Positions 1 through 8,509 of a stretch of 64,000 bases of DNA are shown one piece after another. The notes below the pieces were generated by a model. That model was not told the origin of the DNA, made no database searches, and saw only the letters and a list, made by a program, of their open reading frames with translations. The translations under genes and the position numbers were made by a program. Position 1 is the first letter of the stretch. Each line of letters begins with the position of its first letter. Source of the DNA: Bowmanella sp. JS7-9 (lineage in GTDB: Bacteria > Pseudomonadota > Gammaproteobacteria > Enterobacterales > Alteromonadaceae); the NCBI RefSeq assembly GCF_004329715.1, contig NZ_JXSY01000022.1:1-64000 (forward strand), in the 5' to 3' direction.

Positions 1-99
1 GCGCATCGCTCGTTTTTCTCCTTTAGCATTTTTAACAGTTCTCGTAAGTGATTGCTATACAAAGTATTTGTATCGGTGTCGCACAATCGCAACGGGATA

Positions 100-122
100 A
101 AAACGACCCAATGGGTCGTTTT
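100..122. terminator. Bidirectional intrinsic terminator
   Basis: A perfect 10-bp inverted repeat (AAAACGACCC, loop AAT, GGGTCGTTTT) forms a GC-centred hairpin with A/T flanks that would act as a U-tract on either strand. It probably ends the minus-strand genes that stop at 222 and any plus-strand gene upstream of the window. Confidence 0.7.
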
Positions 123-221
123 GCTGAATATGGGAGCAATATGTATTTGTATGTATGGATAAACAGGTAAATACAGGTTCACTATAACCGCATTTTTAAA
201 AGGCTTGTCCTTTGAAAAGCG

Positions 222-653
222 CTACGGGCATCCATCGGGGGCATGTACAATTTTCTTGCGATTCTTCGATGCAGCGGCATCAGCGGCAAACCATTTCACC
301 CCTAAATACACCCACTGTGCACGCAACCAACTCATGCCATCCGCGCGGCACATGGCCGTTAATATTCTGTCGGCCGGGTCGCGGTAACGTTTACGATCCA
401 GCTCGTCCTCGCGCATTAATTGGTAGAGTGCGTCGTGTACCAGTGAACCGCGCATAAAGTTTTTGGTATCTATTGTCGGGCCAGAGGGGCCATCCCAGGC
501 GTAACCTTTTTTGATGGTAATAAAGCCAAGGGTGGACAGGGTGACATATTCGCCGGGGGAGGCGAGGTCACGCTCAGGGGTAATGCCAATCGTGTCGGTG
601 TATTCGGTTTGCAGCTGATATTTGTAGCCACCTTTATAAGCAATGCACTTCAT
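222..653 (-). CDS. DUF1353 family protein
   Basis: A 143-residue soluble protein. The motifs GYAWDGPSGPT, DT.NFMRGSLVHDALYQLMR and a C-terminal stretch with RAQWVYLGVKWFA match the DUF1353 family, which is common in phage genomes and also found as a chromosomal gene; its biochemical role is unknown to me. The ATG at 653 is preceded by an AAGGA ribosome binding site. It is the last gene of a minus-strand group (cupin, membrane protein, DUF1353) that runs into the hairpin at 100-122. No phage genes are seen next to it, so a prophage relic is possible but unsupported here. Family assignment is from recalled motifs. Confidence 0.7.
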   Translation of the reverse strand: MKCIAYKGGYKYQLQTEYTDTIGITPERDLASPGEYVTLSTLGFITIKKGYAWDGPSGPTIDTKNFMRGSLVHDALYQLMREDELDRKRYRDPADRILTAMCRADGMSWLRAQWVYLGVKWFAADAAASKNRKKIVHAPDGCP

Positions 654-704
654 AACAAATTCCTTGTATGTATTCCGCTCACTGCTTACGAGCGTGGTTA
701 TTTG

Positions 705-1250
705 TTAGATAGTAGCGTCATTTGTTGCTTTATGCTGTTGCCACAACACTAAGGAGAATATCAGCTCAATAACGCTTCCAAGCAGGGCTACCGTCATCAT
801 GCCAGGGCGCATCACCATACACAGGGCACCGGCAATCATCAGTGACCCGCCAAACAGCCAATATGTTTTTACGCCGTATATCGTTTGAAAGGTGAGATAA
901 CGTGCACCGATCGCGAGCAGCATAATTGGGTAAAACAACATGTGGTCTTGCTGAGCAACGACAAAGGCAATCATCAGGCCAGCAAATAAAAATCCAAGAT
1001 TTTCAACGGCAAGGTGCTTAAGCATATTGCTGGGATCATGTTTGCCGCTGGCATTTCCCAACTTTGAAATCACAACAGACAGCGGGAAAATTAACATCCC
1101 GCCAAAAAACAAAGTGAGCATACTCGCAATTGGGGAAAACAAATTGGCTGCTAGTGCCGCCACGCCCCAAATTAAGCCTGATGCCAACGCGCCACTGGCG
1201 CCATTTAAGTAGGCCTGTCGCATATTCTGTTGTAGTGCTGCGAGTGTCAT
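705..1250 (-). CDS. Small integral membrane protein of unknown function
   Basis: A 181-residue protein with about five hydrophobic segments: roughly residues 20-36, 42-60, 84-100, 104-118 and 130-165. A polar loop (ISKLGNASGKHDPSN) follows the second one. I recognise no catalytic motif; it resembles uncharacterised membrane proteins of the DUF7010 type, but I am not sure. The ATG at 1250 has an AAGGGA ribosome binding site. It lies 31 bp after the cupin gene and 51 bp before the DUF1353 gene on the same strand, so the three could be co-transcribed. The product is predicted to sit in the inner membrane. Confidence 0.6.
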   Translation of the reverse strand: MTLAALQQNMRQAYLNGASGALASGLIWGVAALAANLFSPIASMLTLFFGGMLIFPLSVVISKLGNASGKHDPSNMLKHLAVENLGFLFAGLMIAFVVAQQDHMLFYPIMLLAIGARYLTFQTIYGVKTYWLFGGSLMIAGALCMVMRPGMMTVALLGSVIELIFSLVLWQQHKATNDATI

Positions 1251-1281
1251 GAATTCCCTTTATTGTTTGATGTTGGCGGGC

Positions 1282-1671
1282 TCAACCTTTACATGCTTTG
1301 TGTTCGGTGCCCTCACCAGGCGTAATAAACAGCATACTGGCCGTGTCTGTTACCCTGGCAGTGTGCCAGGTGTTACGTGGAATCACTACGTAATCCAGAT
1401 GGCTGGACAGTTCCACGCATTGTTCACCCTTTGTGGTTGCCAGCATAAAGGTAATGCTGCCCGACAACAATACAGCGATTTCGTCGCCATGAGGGTGCCG
1501 TTCCCACTGCTGCCAGTCGGCGCTAAATGTGTGATATGAAATAAGTTGATGGTCGCGAAAGCCTGCATACAACCGTTCAATTCGTTCGTATAAGCCGCTG
1601 TCGGCAGATTCAGTGTGCGCGGCTTGAGTCGGCGTAAGCACGATGCTGTCGGTAGTAAGATTACATCTCAT
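1282..1671 (-). CDS. Cupin-domain protein
   Basis: Read from the ATG at 1671 this is a 129-residue single-domain cupin. The metal-site pattern is visible as HPHGDEIAVLLSG (HxH and a Glu after the HPHG turn) and, in the second motif, IPRNTWHTARV with its His. Small cupins of this kind bind a divalent metal and serve as sensors, isomerases or dioxygenases; the substrate cannot be told. The reading frame stays open 50 codons further upstream, but that extension crosses the terminator of the TonB receptor gene and has no cupin similarity, so I prefer the internal start, though its ribosome binding site is weak. The membrane protein gene follows 31 bp downstream. Confidence 0.65.
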   Translation of the reverse strand: MRCNLTTDSIVLTPTQAAHTESADSGLYERIERLYAGFRDHQLISYHTFSADWQQWERHPHGDEIAVLLSGSITFMLATTKGEQCVELSSHLDYVVIPRNTWHTARVTDTASMLFITPGEGTEHKACKG

Positions 1672-1752
1672 GTGGCGCTCGCAATGTATATTTGTCAGCC
1701 CACTGTACCCGTGAAGATGAAGAGAATCTAATGTCAGCCAAACGACAAGCAT

Positions 1753-1781
1753 AAAAAAGCCCCGCACTTGGCGGGGCTTTT
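1753..1781 (-). terminator. Rho-independent terminator of the TonB receptor gene
   Basis: An 11-bp perfect stem (GCGGGGCTTTT / AAAAGCCCCGC) with the loop ACTTG lies 18 bp after the receptor stop codon. On the minus strand it ends in a run of six T. The symmetry may let it work in both directions. Confidence 0.85.
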
Positions 1782-1798
1782 GTTCGTAAAGCGGGTGC

Positions 1799-4081
1799 TT
1801 AGAAGCGAATTTCGCCTTCAATACCCCAGATACGCGGTTCGTTTACGATACCTGTGTTGTTGTTGAAGTCGATACCACCTTTGAGGTTGTGCTCATTGGT
1901 GATGTTGCGACCAAACAGGGCAACAGAGTAATCGCGCTCGAAGTTTTCGTAACCGATGCGCAGGCCGCCTTCGAAGTTACCGCTTGAGCGGTACTCAGCT
2001 GACTCATACAGGAATACGTTAGTTTTGCCCTGTACTGCCCAGTCAGTGTAAACGTAGAACTCGCCATCGTTACCAACTGGAATCGCGTAGCGTGCTGTTA
2101 CGCTTAATGTCGTCTCAGGTGCATTCGGGAACGGGTTGCCGTCAACCAGTGCCTGACCTTTGTCGTTCAGTTGATCCAGTGGGGTACACTGGCCAGAACC
2201 ACATGGTGCCACTGCCAGGTTGCTGTCTTGCAGTTCAGTCTTGTTCAGGCTGAAACCGGCAGTCAGGGTCAGGTTATCCGTTGCTGCCCACTCGGCATCC
2301 ACTTCAAAACCGTAACCAACGCCTTTGTCAGCGTTGATCAGTGACGTGTTGTTGCCGTCACCACCGATGGCTGACAATTGAATGTCATCGATCTGGTAGT
2401 AGAACACCGCGGTGTTCAGACGCAGGGTTTTGTCCAGCAGGTCAGATTTCATGCCCACTTCGAAGCTGTTGATGGTTTCAGCATCAGCAACAGATGGTGC
2501 ACCTTCGAATGCTACGTCACGGCCCTGAATAGTCTGGGCACGGAAACCGTTGGCATAACGAGCGAACAGGCTGCTGTTACGATCCAGCTTGTAGTTAGCC
2601 GATACTTCGTAACTCCAGCGACCGTCGCTAACATTGATGTCTTCGTAGTCCTGAACAGACGCAGCACCAATAACCAGTGCAAAACCATTTACGTTCTGAT
2701 CACCTACGTGCAGGCTCTTTTCGTCATGGGTATAACGAACACCTGTGGTGATGTTCAGGTTCTCATCGATTTGATAAGAAGACTGACCGAACACAGCCCA
2801 AGTGGTGTTTTCATGGAACACTTCAGACGCACCGAAGAAGCCGTCGACGCTCACTACGCTGAACGAAGAGTCGTAGTAGAACGCACCCACTTGCCAGGTA
2901 ACGTCTTGATTATTGGCGCTGGCTAAACGGATTTCCTGCGTGAACTGTTTCAGGTCATGCAACTGGTCTTCCGTTACCGCGTCAAACGGGATGAAACCAG
3001 GGTAGGTGGTTTCCACGTCGCCATCGTGATCGATATCTTCCGGGGCAAATAACGCTACACCACCATCGATATCACCTAATGAACGGCCGTCGGCCTTTTC
3101 ATTGGCTGTGATCGAGGTCAGGGTCATGCCGTCCATCTCGTATTCCAGCTTCAGGCTGATACCGTTAGACTTGTATGCCTGCGGGTTGTTGTCTGCGCCG
3201 TTACCGTCGATGTCGCCGTTGTACCAAACTTTGTCAACAACATAGTTGTCGTTCAGTTTGTTGCTGCCTGTTGTCAGGATGTTGGCACGGAACATAGACG
3301 CAGTACCGTCCAGATCGCGGCCATGTACATTTAACAGGGCTTTGAATTCGTCAGAAGGTTCCCACAGAACCTGTACACGGTAAGCCTGCTCTTCAAAACC
3401 ACCCATGATGTCGTTTTGATCGGTGTAGGCGTTATCGATGTAGTCATCACGGTTTTGCGACAACACAGAGATACGTGCAGACAGGCCGTCAGTCAGGCCT
3501 GCACCAACCGCACCTTCGATATTACGGGTGCCGTAATTGCCTAAGCCTACTTTGGCATAACCTTCTAAATCTTCAGAAGGCTTAACCGTATCGAATTTTA
3601 CGATACCAGCAGTGGTGTTACGACCAAACAGGGTGCCTTGTGGACCACGGATTACTTCAACACGCTCAACGTCAAACAGTGGGAAGCTTTTCAGCACCAC
3701 GTTTTCCATCACAACATCATCCATCACGATAGACACTGGTTGTGAAGCGGCTAAGTCAAAATCGGTGTTACCTAAACCACGCATATAGAAACGCGGTGCA
3801 ACACGACCGTTGGAAGATTCGGCATACAGGCCCGGAACGCGGGTTGCCAGAGCCAGAATATCGTCACCACCGGAGAAAATCGCGTCAAAGCGATCGCCGT
3901 GCAGGGTTGCGATACTGATTGGTACTTCCTGGATAGATTGCGTACGTTTTTGCGCAGTTACGGTAATTTGCTCCAGCGCATTTTTAGGTTCTGCGCTGGC
4001 AGAATCCTGTGCGTTGGTATAGTTGCTGAAAAGCGCGGCTTGCACACACAGTGCCAGTGCTGCTTTATTCAGTGTCTTCAT
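1799..4081 (-). CDS. TonB-dependent outer membrane receptor
   Basis: A 760-residue outer membrane active transporter energised by TonB-ExbB-ExbD. A signal peptide (MKTLNKAALALCVQAALFSN..) ends near residue 24 (NA/QDS). A TonB-box-like stretch (EQITVTAQKR) follows near residue 37, then the plug (VPISIATL, RVPGLYAES, PRFYMRGLGN, VERVEVIRGPQGTLFGRNTTAG) and a long beta-barrel ending in the typical C-terminal aromatic (EGEIRF). The VRGPQGTLFGRNTTAG signature is typical of receptors related to those for organic substrates rather than classical siderophore receptors, but the substrate cannot be deduced. The nearest upstream gene on the same strand is an NhaC antiporter 230 bp away. A strong terminator follows. 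Length is normal for the family. Confidence 0.93.
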   Translation of the reverse strand: MKTLNKAALALCVQAALFSNYTNAQDSASAEPKNALEQITVTAQKRTQSIQEVPISIATLHGDRFDAIFSGGDDILALATRVPGLYAESSNGRVAPRFYMRGLGNTDFDLAASQPVSIVMDDVVMENVVLKSFPLFDVERVEVIRGPQGTLFGRNTTAGIVKFDTVKPSEDLEGYAKVGLGNYGTRNIEGAVGAGLTDGLSARISVLSQNRDDYIDNAYTDQNDIMGGFEEQAYRVQVLWEPSDEFKALLNVHGRDLDGTASMFRANILTTGSNKLNDNYVVDKVWYNGDIDGNGADNNPQAYKSNGISLKLEYEMDGMTLTSITANEKADGRSLGDIDGGVALFAPEDIDHDGDVETTYPGFIPFDAVTEDQLHDLKQFTQEIRLASANNQDVTWQVGAFYYDSSFSVVSVDGFFGASEVFHENTTWAVFGQSSYQIDENLNITTGVRYTHDEKSLHVGDQNVNGFALVIGAASVQDYEDINVSDGRWSYEVSANYKLDRNSSLFARYANGFRAQTIQGRDVAFEGAPSVADAETINSFEVGMKSDLLDKTLRLNTAVFYYQIDDIQLSAIGGDGNNTSLINADKGVGYGFEVDAEWAATDNLTLTAGFSLNKTELQDSNLAVAPCGSGQCTPLDQLNDKGQALVDGNPFPNAPETTLSVTARYAIPVGNDGEFYVYTDWAVQGKTNVFLYESAEYRSSGNFEGGLRIGYENFERDYSVALFGRNITNEHNLKGGIDFNNNTGIVNEPRIWGIEGEIRF

Positions 4082-4257
4082 ATAGTGTCACCAGAATTAT
4101 TGAGATTAAATTGTTGAGTGTACTGAAAAAATCAGTGATCTAAACAGCTGGTCAGCTAAAGGTAGACGGGGAAATGCAAAGAGGGAAATGGTGCCCTCTG
4201 TGCGTGTTATCCGGCATCTGGCCTGACCACATTCAGAGGGCTGCAGAGTCTAACAGA

Positions 4258-4278
4258 ATGTGCCTAAAAAAGGCACAT
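4258..4278 (-). terminator. Hairpin downstream of the antiporter gene
   Basis: An 8-bp perfect stem (ATGTGCCT / AGGCACAT) with a 5-base A (minus strand T) loop lies 33 bp beyond the antiporter stop codon. The U-tract after it is poor, so termination is plausible but may be incomplete. Confidence 0.45.
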
Positions 4279-4311
4279 AAAGTTGTCGCATTTTGTACGA
4301 TATTGGCTGTA

Positions 4312-5712
4312 TTAACCGATAGTTAACAAGCCGGCCAGCAAATACGCCAGTAACGTCAGGCTGCCGGCAAATAGCGCATAAGGAATTTGCGTTTGTACGT
4401 GCTCCAGTAAATCACAGCCGGAGGCAAGCGAACTTACTGCGGTGGTATCGGAAATAGGTGAGCAGTGATCGCCAAATACACCGCCGCCGAGAATCGCCGC
4501 CAGCACTAATTCTGGTGGTAAGCCCAGATTAATCACCAAAGGCATACCGATGGGGATCAAAATGGCAAATGTGCCCCAGCTGGTACCGGTGGTAAAACTA
4601 ATCAAGCCACCGGCCAAAAACAGAATAGCGGGGATACTGAACAGCGGCAGGTTGTCCGCCACCAGACCGGAAATAAATACACCGGTGCCCAGTAACTTCA
4701 GGCTGCTACCCAATGCCAGCGATAACAACACGATGCATACCAGTGGCAATAATTCACTCATGCCATCGAAACCGATCTTCACCAGATCTTTGTGTTGGTA
4801 ACGCCCGGAAAACAGCATCATAAAGTAAGCCAGTAAGCAGGCCAGCGCCGTCGCGTACAGCACTGATTTTGAGCCGCTGCCCTGGGTCAGTTCACCGTTG
4901 CCGGTCCACAGCATAAAACCAATCATACCAATGACCATGGTGGCCAGCGGCAGCAACATAAAGCGTGCTTTGCCGTGTTCATGAGTCTGCAACTCTTCAC
5001 TATGGTGCATGGTTAATGCCTCGGCATCGGCTTTAGCCATGGGGCCGAAGGTCTTGTTGCTGAATATGGTAAACAGCACGATGGCCAGGGTGAACAGGGC
5101 GTAGAAGTTAAGGGGAATCGTACCGATTAGCACCGACACGGACGTATCCGGCAATTCGTAATTATCCAGCAAACCAAGCACATAAGCGCCCCAGCCATTG
5201 AGCAGGATCAGAATACAAATTGGCGCACTGGTGGAGTCGATAATGTAGGCCAGGCGCGCACGGGACAGCTTGAACTTATCAAACAGGCCACGGGAGACGA
5301 TGCCCGCAGTCAGCACGCTGAGGTTCGACTCGATAAACACCACTACGCCGGTAATAAACGCCATCAGGCTGGCGCGCTTGCCGTTGCTGGCCACATTAGC
5401 GTTGACCAGTTTGTTGACCAGTGCCGTGACACCGCCGCTGTGACGCATATAAGCCAACAGGGCACCAACCAACAGTGAGAAAATAAGAATCCGGGTGTTA
5501 CCGGCTGAGGAGAACACTTCGACGATACGTTCCAATGTACCAATAAAACCACCAAACAGTGCATTACCCTCTGTTTGTGGGGTGAACATCAACAGTAACT
5601 CTGAGCTAAACAACGCGATCAACAACGCGCCGATAACTTCTTTTCGCCAGAACACCACGATAATGGCCAACAAGGGAGGGATAATCGATAACCAGTCAGA
5701 CACAGCGCACAT
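4312..5712 (-). CDS. NhaC-family Na+/H+ antiporter
   Basis: A 466-residue polytopic membrane protein with about 11-12 hydrophobic segments. The conserved stretches SLLVGALLAYMRHSGG, FIESNLSVLTAG, IDSTSAPICILILLNGWGAY and, near the C-terminus, FTTGTSWGTFAILIPIGMPL and GGGVFGDHCSPISDTTAVSSLASGCDL are those of the NhaC superfamily. Members exchange cytoplasmic Na+ for H+, or exchange organic substrates, so the exact substrate is open. The start MCAVSDWLSIIPPLLAI puts the first membrane helix where it belongs. The gene is transcribed towards the TonB receptor but separated by 230 bp and a hairpin, so it is probably its own unit. Na+ export would fit a saline habitat. Confidence 0.88.
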   Translation of the reverse strand: MCAVSDWLSIIPPLLAIIVVFWRKEVIGALLIALFSSELLLMFTPQTEGNALFGGFIGTLERIVEVFSSAGNTRILIFSLLVGALLAYMRHSGGVTALVNKLVNANVASNGKRASLMAFITGVVVFIESNLSVLTAGIVSRGLFDKFKLSRARLAYIIDSTSAPICILILLNGWGAYVLGLLDNYELPDTSVSVLIGTIPLNFYALFTLAIVLFTIFSNKTFGPMAKADAEALTMHHSEELQTHEHGKARFMLLPLATMVIGMIGFMLWTGNGELTQGSGSKSVLYATALACLLAYFMMLFSGRYQHKDLVKIGFDGMSELLPLVCIVLLSLALGSSLKLLGTGVFISGLVADNLPLFSIPAILFLAGGLISFTTGTSWGTFAILIPIGMPLVINLGLPPELVLAAILGGGVFGDHCSPISDTTAVSSLASGCDLLEHVQTQIPYALFAGSLTLLAYLLAGLLTIG

Positions 5713-5931
5713 CCATTTTCGTTTTTATTTGTGCGCAAGCTTACCGCATTTTGTTGTGACGGGGATAGCGATGCGATAGTTAGCCTGCATAGCACCGCGA
5801 AGTGACAGGTGCTTTGGGTAAAATCCATGCACGGCGACGATAAGTTGCTATGGTTGAACTCATCACGCGCAGGGTTATTTGCTGGCATATGCGGGGCACA
5901 AGTTGCATATCGACGCATAAGTCGGTAAAAG

Positions 5932-5956
5932 AGCCCCTCGCAAAAACTAGGGGGCT
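5932..5956 (+). promoter_or_regulatory. Hairpin that pairs with the dbpA ribosome binding site
   Basis: AGCCCC at 5932-5937 is complementary to GGGGCT at 5951-5956, part of the dbpA Shine-Dalgarno region (AGGGGG at 5949-5954), three bases before the ATG at 5960; a further T-G pair can extend the stem. If formed, the helix hides the ribosome binding site. Whether it regulates is inference. Confidence 0.4.
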
Positions 5957-5959
5957 GTT

Positions 5960-7321
5960 ATGTCGGCATTTTCGCAATTTTCCTTACCTGATTCACTGTT
6001 AGCTAATCTGGACTCGATGGGTATTCAAAACCCGACCGAAATCCAGCAGGCGGCATTACCTGCATTGTTAGCCGGTGATGATTTGATTGCGCAAGCAGCC
6101 ACGGGCAGCGGCAAAACCCTGACCTTTGCATTACCGATTGCGTTAAAAGTGACGTCCGATATCGCCACCCAGGCATTGGTGCTATGCCCCACCCGTGAAC
6201 TTGCCGAGCAAGTGGCTGACACCATTCGTACCGTGTTGCGCGTTGTGCCGAATATTAAAGTACAAACCTTGTGTGGCGGTCAGCCCATGGGGCCACAAAT
6301 TCAATCGTTACGCCATGCGCCACAGGTTATTGTGGCCACGCCGGGACGTTTAGTAGAGCATGTGGAAAAGCGTCGGGTGGATTTACGCACGGTCAGTCAA
6401 CTGGTGCTGGATGAAGCCGACCGTATGTTAGACGTGGGCTTTGCTGACGATCTGGATGTGATCTTCCATGCCATGGCGCCTGGGCATCAGACCATGTTGT
6501 TCTCCGCCACCTATACCGATGAAATCAACCGCATGTGTGAGACCTGGCTGCCCACGGCGCAAAAGGTCGAAGTCGCGACTAAAGTCGCCAGTATTACCCA
6601 ACAGTTTTATCGTCTTGGCAGCGTGAAACGCTACGACGCGGTAGCGCGTATTCTCAGCCATCATCAACCGGCGTCGGCGATGATCTTCACCAACACTAAG
6701 CGTGAAGCCGCCGAATTAGCCGAGGTACTGAAACAGCAGGGCTTTGCGGCGCTGGCCATTCATGGTGACTTAGAGCAGCGTGAGCGTAATCAGGTGCTGG
6801 CGCAGTTTGCCAACGGTAGCTGTTTGTACCTGATTGCGACCGATGTGGCGGCGCGTGGTCTGGATATTCCGGATGTGGCCATGGTGGTGAACCTGCAACC
6901 GGCTCACGATGTGGAAACCCATGTACACCGAATTGGCCGCACTGGCCGCGCTGGGCGGGAAGGGCTGGCCGTTACCCTGATCAGCGATGACGATACGCGC
7001 CCTTACGAGTTACTGATTGAGCGTTTTGGCGCGATTAAATCTGTTGGGGTGCAGAACCTGGTGTTTCATGCCAACCGTATCTTGCAACCTGTGGTGCAAA
7101 CGGTGCTGATCCAGGCTGGTAAAAAGCAGAAAATCCGCAAAGGCGACATTGTTGGCTTACTGACCCGCGACGATAAAGTGCCGTCGGATGATATCGTTGA
7201 TATTCAGCTTACGCAGTTAGATACCTATCTGGCGATTAAACAGCGCAGCGTAAAACGTACCCTGCAACAACTGCGTGAAAATCGCCTGAAAGGTATTAAA
7301 GTGATTGCCAGAAAGTTATAG
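5960..7321 (+). CDS. dbpA: ATP-dependent RNA helicase DbpA
   Basis: A 453-residue DEAD-box helicase. Motifs in order: Q motif (NPTEIQQAALP, ~25-35), Walker A (AATGSGKT, ~46-53), PTRELA, GG, TPGR, DEAD (LVLDEADRM), SAT, then the second RecA domain with IFTNTK, ATDVAARGLDIP and HRIGRTGRAG. The last ~75 residues (from QTVLIQAGKKQKIRKGDIVGLL to KGIKVIARKL) form the DbpA C-terminal RNA-binding domain that, in E. coli, recognises hairpin 92 of 23S rRNA during large-subunit assembly. That domain separates it from SrmB, RhlE and DeaD. Length is close to E. coli DbpA (457). It begins a plus-strand pair with the downstream lipoprotein gene. Its ribosome binding site is caught in a possible hairpin. Confidence 0.93.
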   Translation: MSAFSQFSLPDSLLANLDSMGIQNPTEIQQAALPALLAGDDLIAQAATGSGKTLTFALPIALKVTSDIATQALVLCPTRELAEQVADTIRTVLRVVPNIKVQTLCGGQPMGPQIQSLRHAPQVIVATPGRLVEHVEKRRVDLRTVSQLVLDEADRMLDVGFADDLDVIFHAMAPGHQTMLFSATYTDEINRMCETWLPTAQKVEVATKVASITQQFYRLGSVKRYDAVARILSHHQPASAMIFTNTKREAAELAEVLKQQGFAALAIHGDLEQRERNQVLAQFANGSCLYLIATDVAARGLDIPDVAMVVNLQPAHDVETHVHRIGRTGRAGREGLAVTLISDDDTRPYELLIERFGAIKSVGVQNLVFHANRILQPVVQTVLIQAGKKQKIRKGDIVGLLTRDDKVPSDDIVDIQLTQLDTYLAIKQRSVKRTLQQLRENRLKGIKVIARKL

Positions 7322-7351
7322 TGACGCATTGCCATGTAAAAGGAGTTGCCC

Positions 7352-8509
7352 ATGAGGCTGGTAATGAGTGGCGTGGTTGCTGCCATGATGTTGACGGGAT
7401 GTCAGACATCCTCTGTTGCGCCGCAGCCCGTCGTCGAAGCACAAGCGATTATTTCTTTGCAGCCTGTCACCCACCCACAGGTGCTAAGCACTGAGCAGAT
7501 TTTCAGCCTCACCGACGCGCAAAGAGAAGACTTTCTGACGTTTTTTAATGCTCCAGCTTATGCCCATATAGAAGAACATAAACGGCTGGTTGAATATCTC
7601 GAGAGACGTTTGTTTGGTTTCGATTACAGAGGGGATACTTATACCGCCGCTGAGTCGCTGACCAACAATGGTGGCAATTGCATGTCGCTGGCAATCTTGA
7701 CCACCGCATTAGCTAAACTGGCCGGCATCGACATTGAATACAATGTCATATTCACCACACCTGTGTATTGGCAAAAGGGCAATACCCTGTTGCTTTCCAG
7801 TCACGTCAATGTAATGGCGCATCGTCCCAAGAAGTATGAATTGTTTGAAGGATTTGGCTTTAGTGGGGTCGTGATTGACTATTATCCCGACGGTGGAGAT
7901 GTTAAAGGAAAACGCGTTAACTTTGAGCAAATGCTGGCGTTTTTCTATCAGAATCATGCGGTGGAAGCATTACTCGCTAATGATTACACCCTGGCGATTG
8001 CCAACGCGCAGCGCGCCTATCAACTCGATCCGACTAATCCCGAAACACTAAACTTGCTCGCAGTTACCTATCGACGCATGGGCGCTAATCAGCAGGCTGG
8101 GGAGATATTTCGCTTTGCCACAGAGCATAATCTGGCATCGATTAATTTGATCAACAATTATGCGTTATACGCGCGGTTAAATGGTGATGCGGAAACCGCA
8201 GTGAAGTTAGACAGTATCCTCGAGGAAGCGGACGATCCCAATCCCTATGCGTGGGTAAAATTGGGCTTTGACGCGTTGTCTCAAAAAGATGCATCTAAGG
8301 CGCGGCATTATTTTAAAGTGGCTTTGCGTCATGCGCCTTATTTAGCCGAAGCGCATTTCGGCATCGCGCAAAGTTATTACCTTGAGGACAGTCCTGAACA
8401 AGCCGTTAAGGCAATGGAGCGGGCAGTCAGCGAGGCATTTGATACTGAGTCTCGTCAGCGATATCGCGAAAAGTTATCCGTATTACGCAGCGTGGCGGGA
8501 GAGTCTTAA
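7352..8509 (+). CDS. Lipoprotein with transglutaminase-like and TPR domains
   Basis: A 385-residue predicted lipoprotein from the ATG at 7352, preceded by AGGAG at 7341-7345; a TTG two codons earlier is less likely because it overlaps the binding-site spacing. The signal peptide ends in a lipobox (MMLTGC, Cys17). Residues ~85-190 look like a transglutaminase-like cysteine protease fold: GGNCMSLA (Cys110), SSHVNVM (His151) and a following Asp (VVIDYYPDG), a plausible Cys-His-Asp triad. The C-terminal half holds TPR repeats (ANAQRAYQLDPTNPETLNLLAVTYRRMG, and ARHYFKVALRHAPYLAEAHFGIAQSYY). The function is unknown; proteolysis or crosslinking in the periplasm, or a scaffold, are options. It ends four bases into the stop region of the convergent efflux gene. 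Confidence 0.75.
   Translation: MRLVMSGVVAAMMLTGCQTSSVAPQPVVEAQAIISLQPVTHPQVLSTEQIFSLTDAQREDFLTFFNAPAYAHIEEHKRLVEYLERRLFGFDYRGDTYTAAESLTNNGGNCMSLAILTTALAKLAGIDIEYNVIFTTPVYWQKGNTLLLSSHVNVMAHRPKKYELFEGFGFSGVVIDYYPDGGDVKGKRVNFEQMLAFFYQNHAVEALLANDYTLAIANAQRAYQLDPTNPETLNLLAVTYRRMGANQQAGEIFRFATEHNLASINLINNYALYARLNGDAETAVKLDSILEEADDPNPYAWVKLGFDALSQKDASKARHYFKVALRHAPYLAEAHFGIAQSYYLEDSPEQAVKAMERAVSEAFDTESRQRYREKLSVLRSVAGES

Noticed and set aside
2378-2926. 182-codon open frame on the plus strand
   Set aside because: It lies fully antisense to the TonB receptor gene, has no ribosome binding site and no family motifs; it is a shadow of a strongly biased coding strand.
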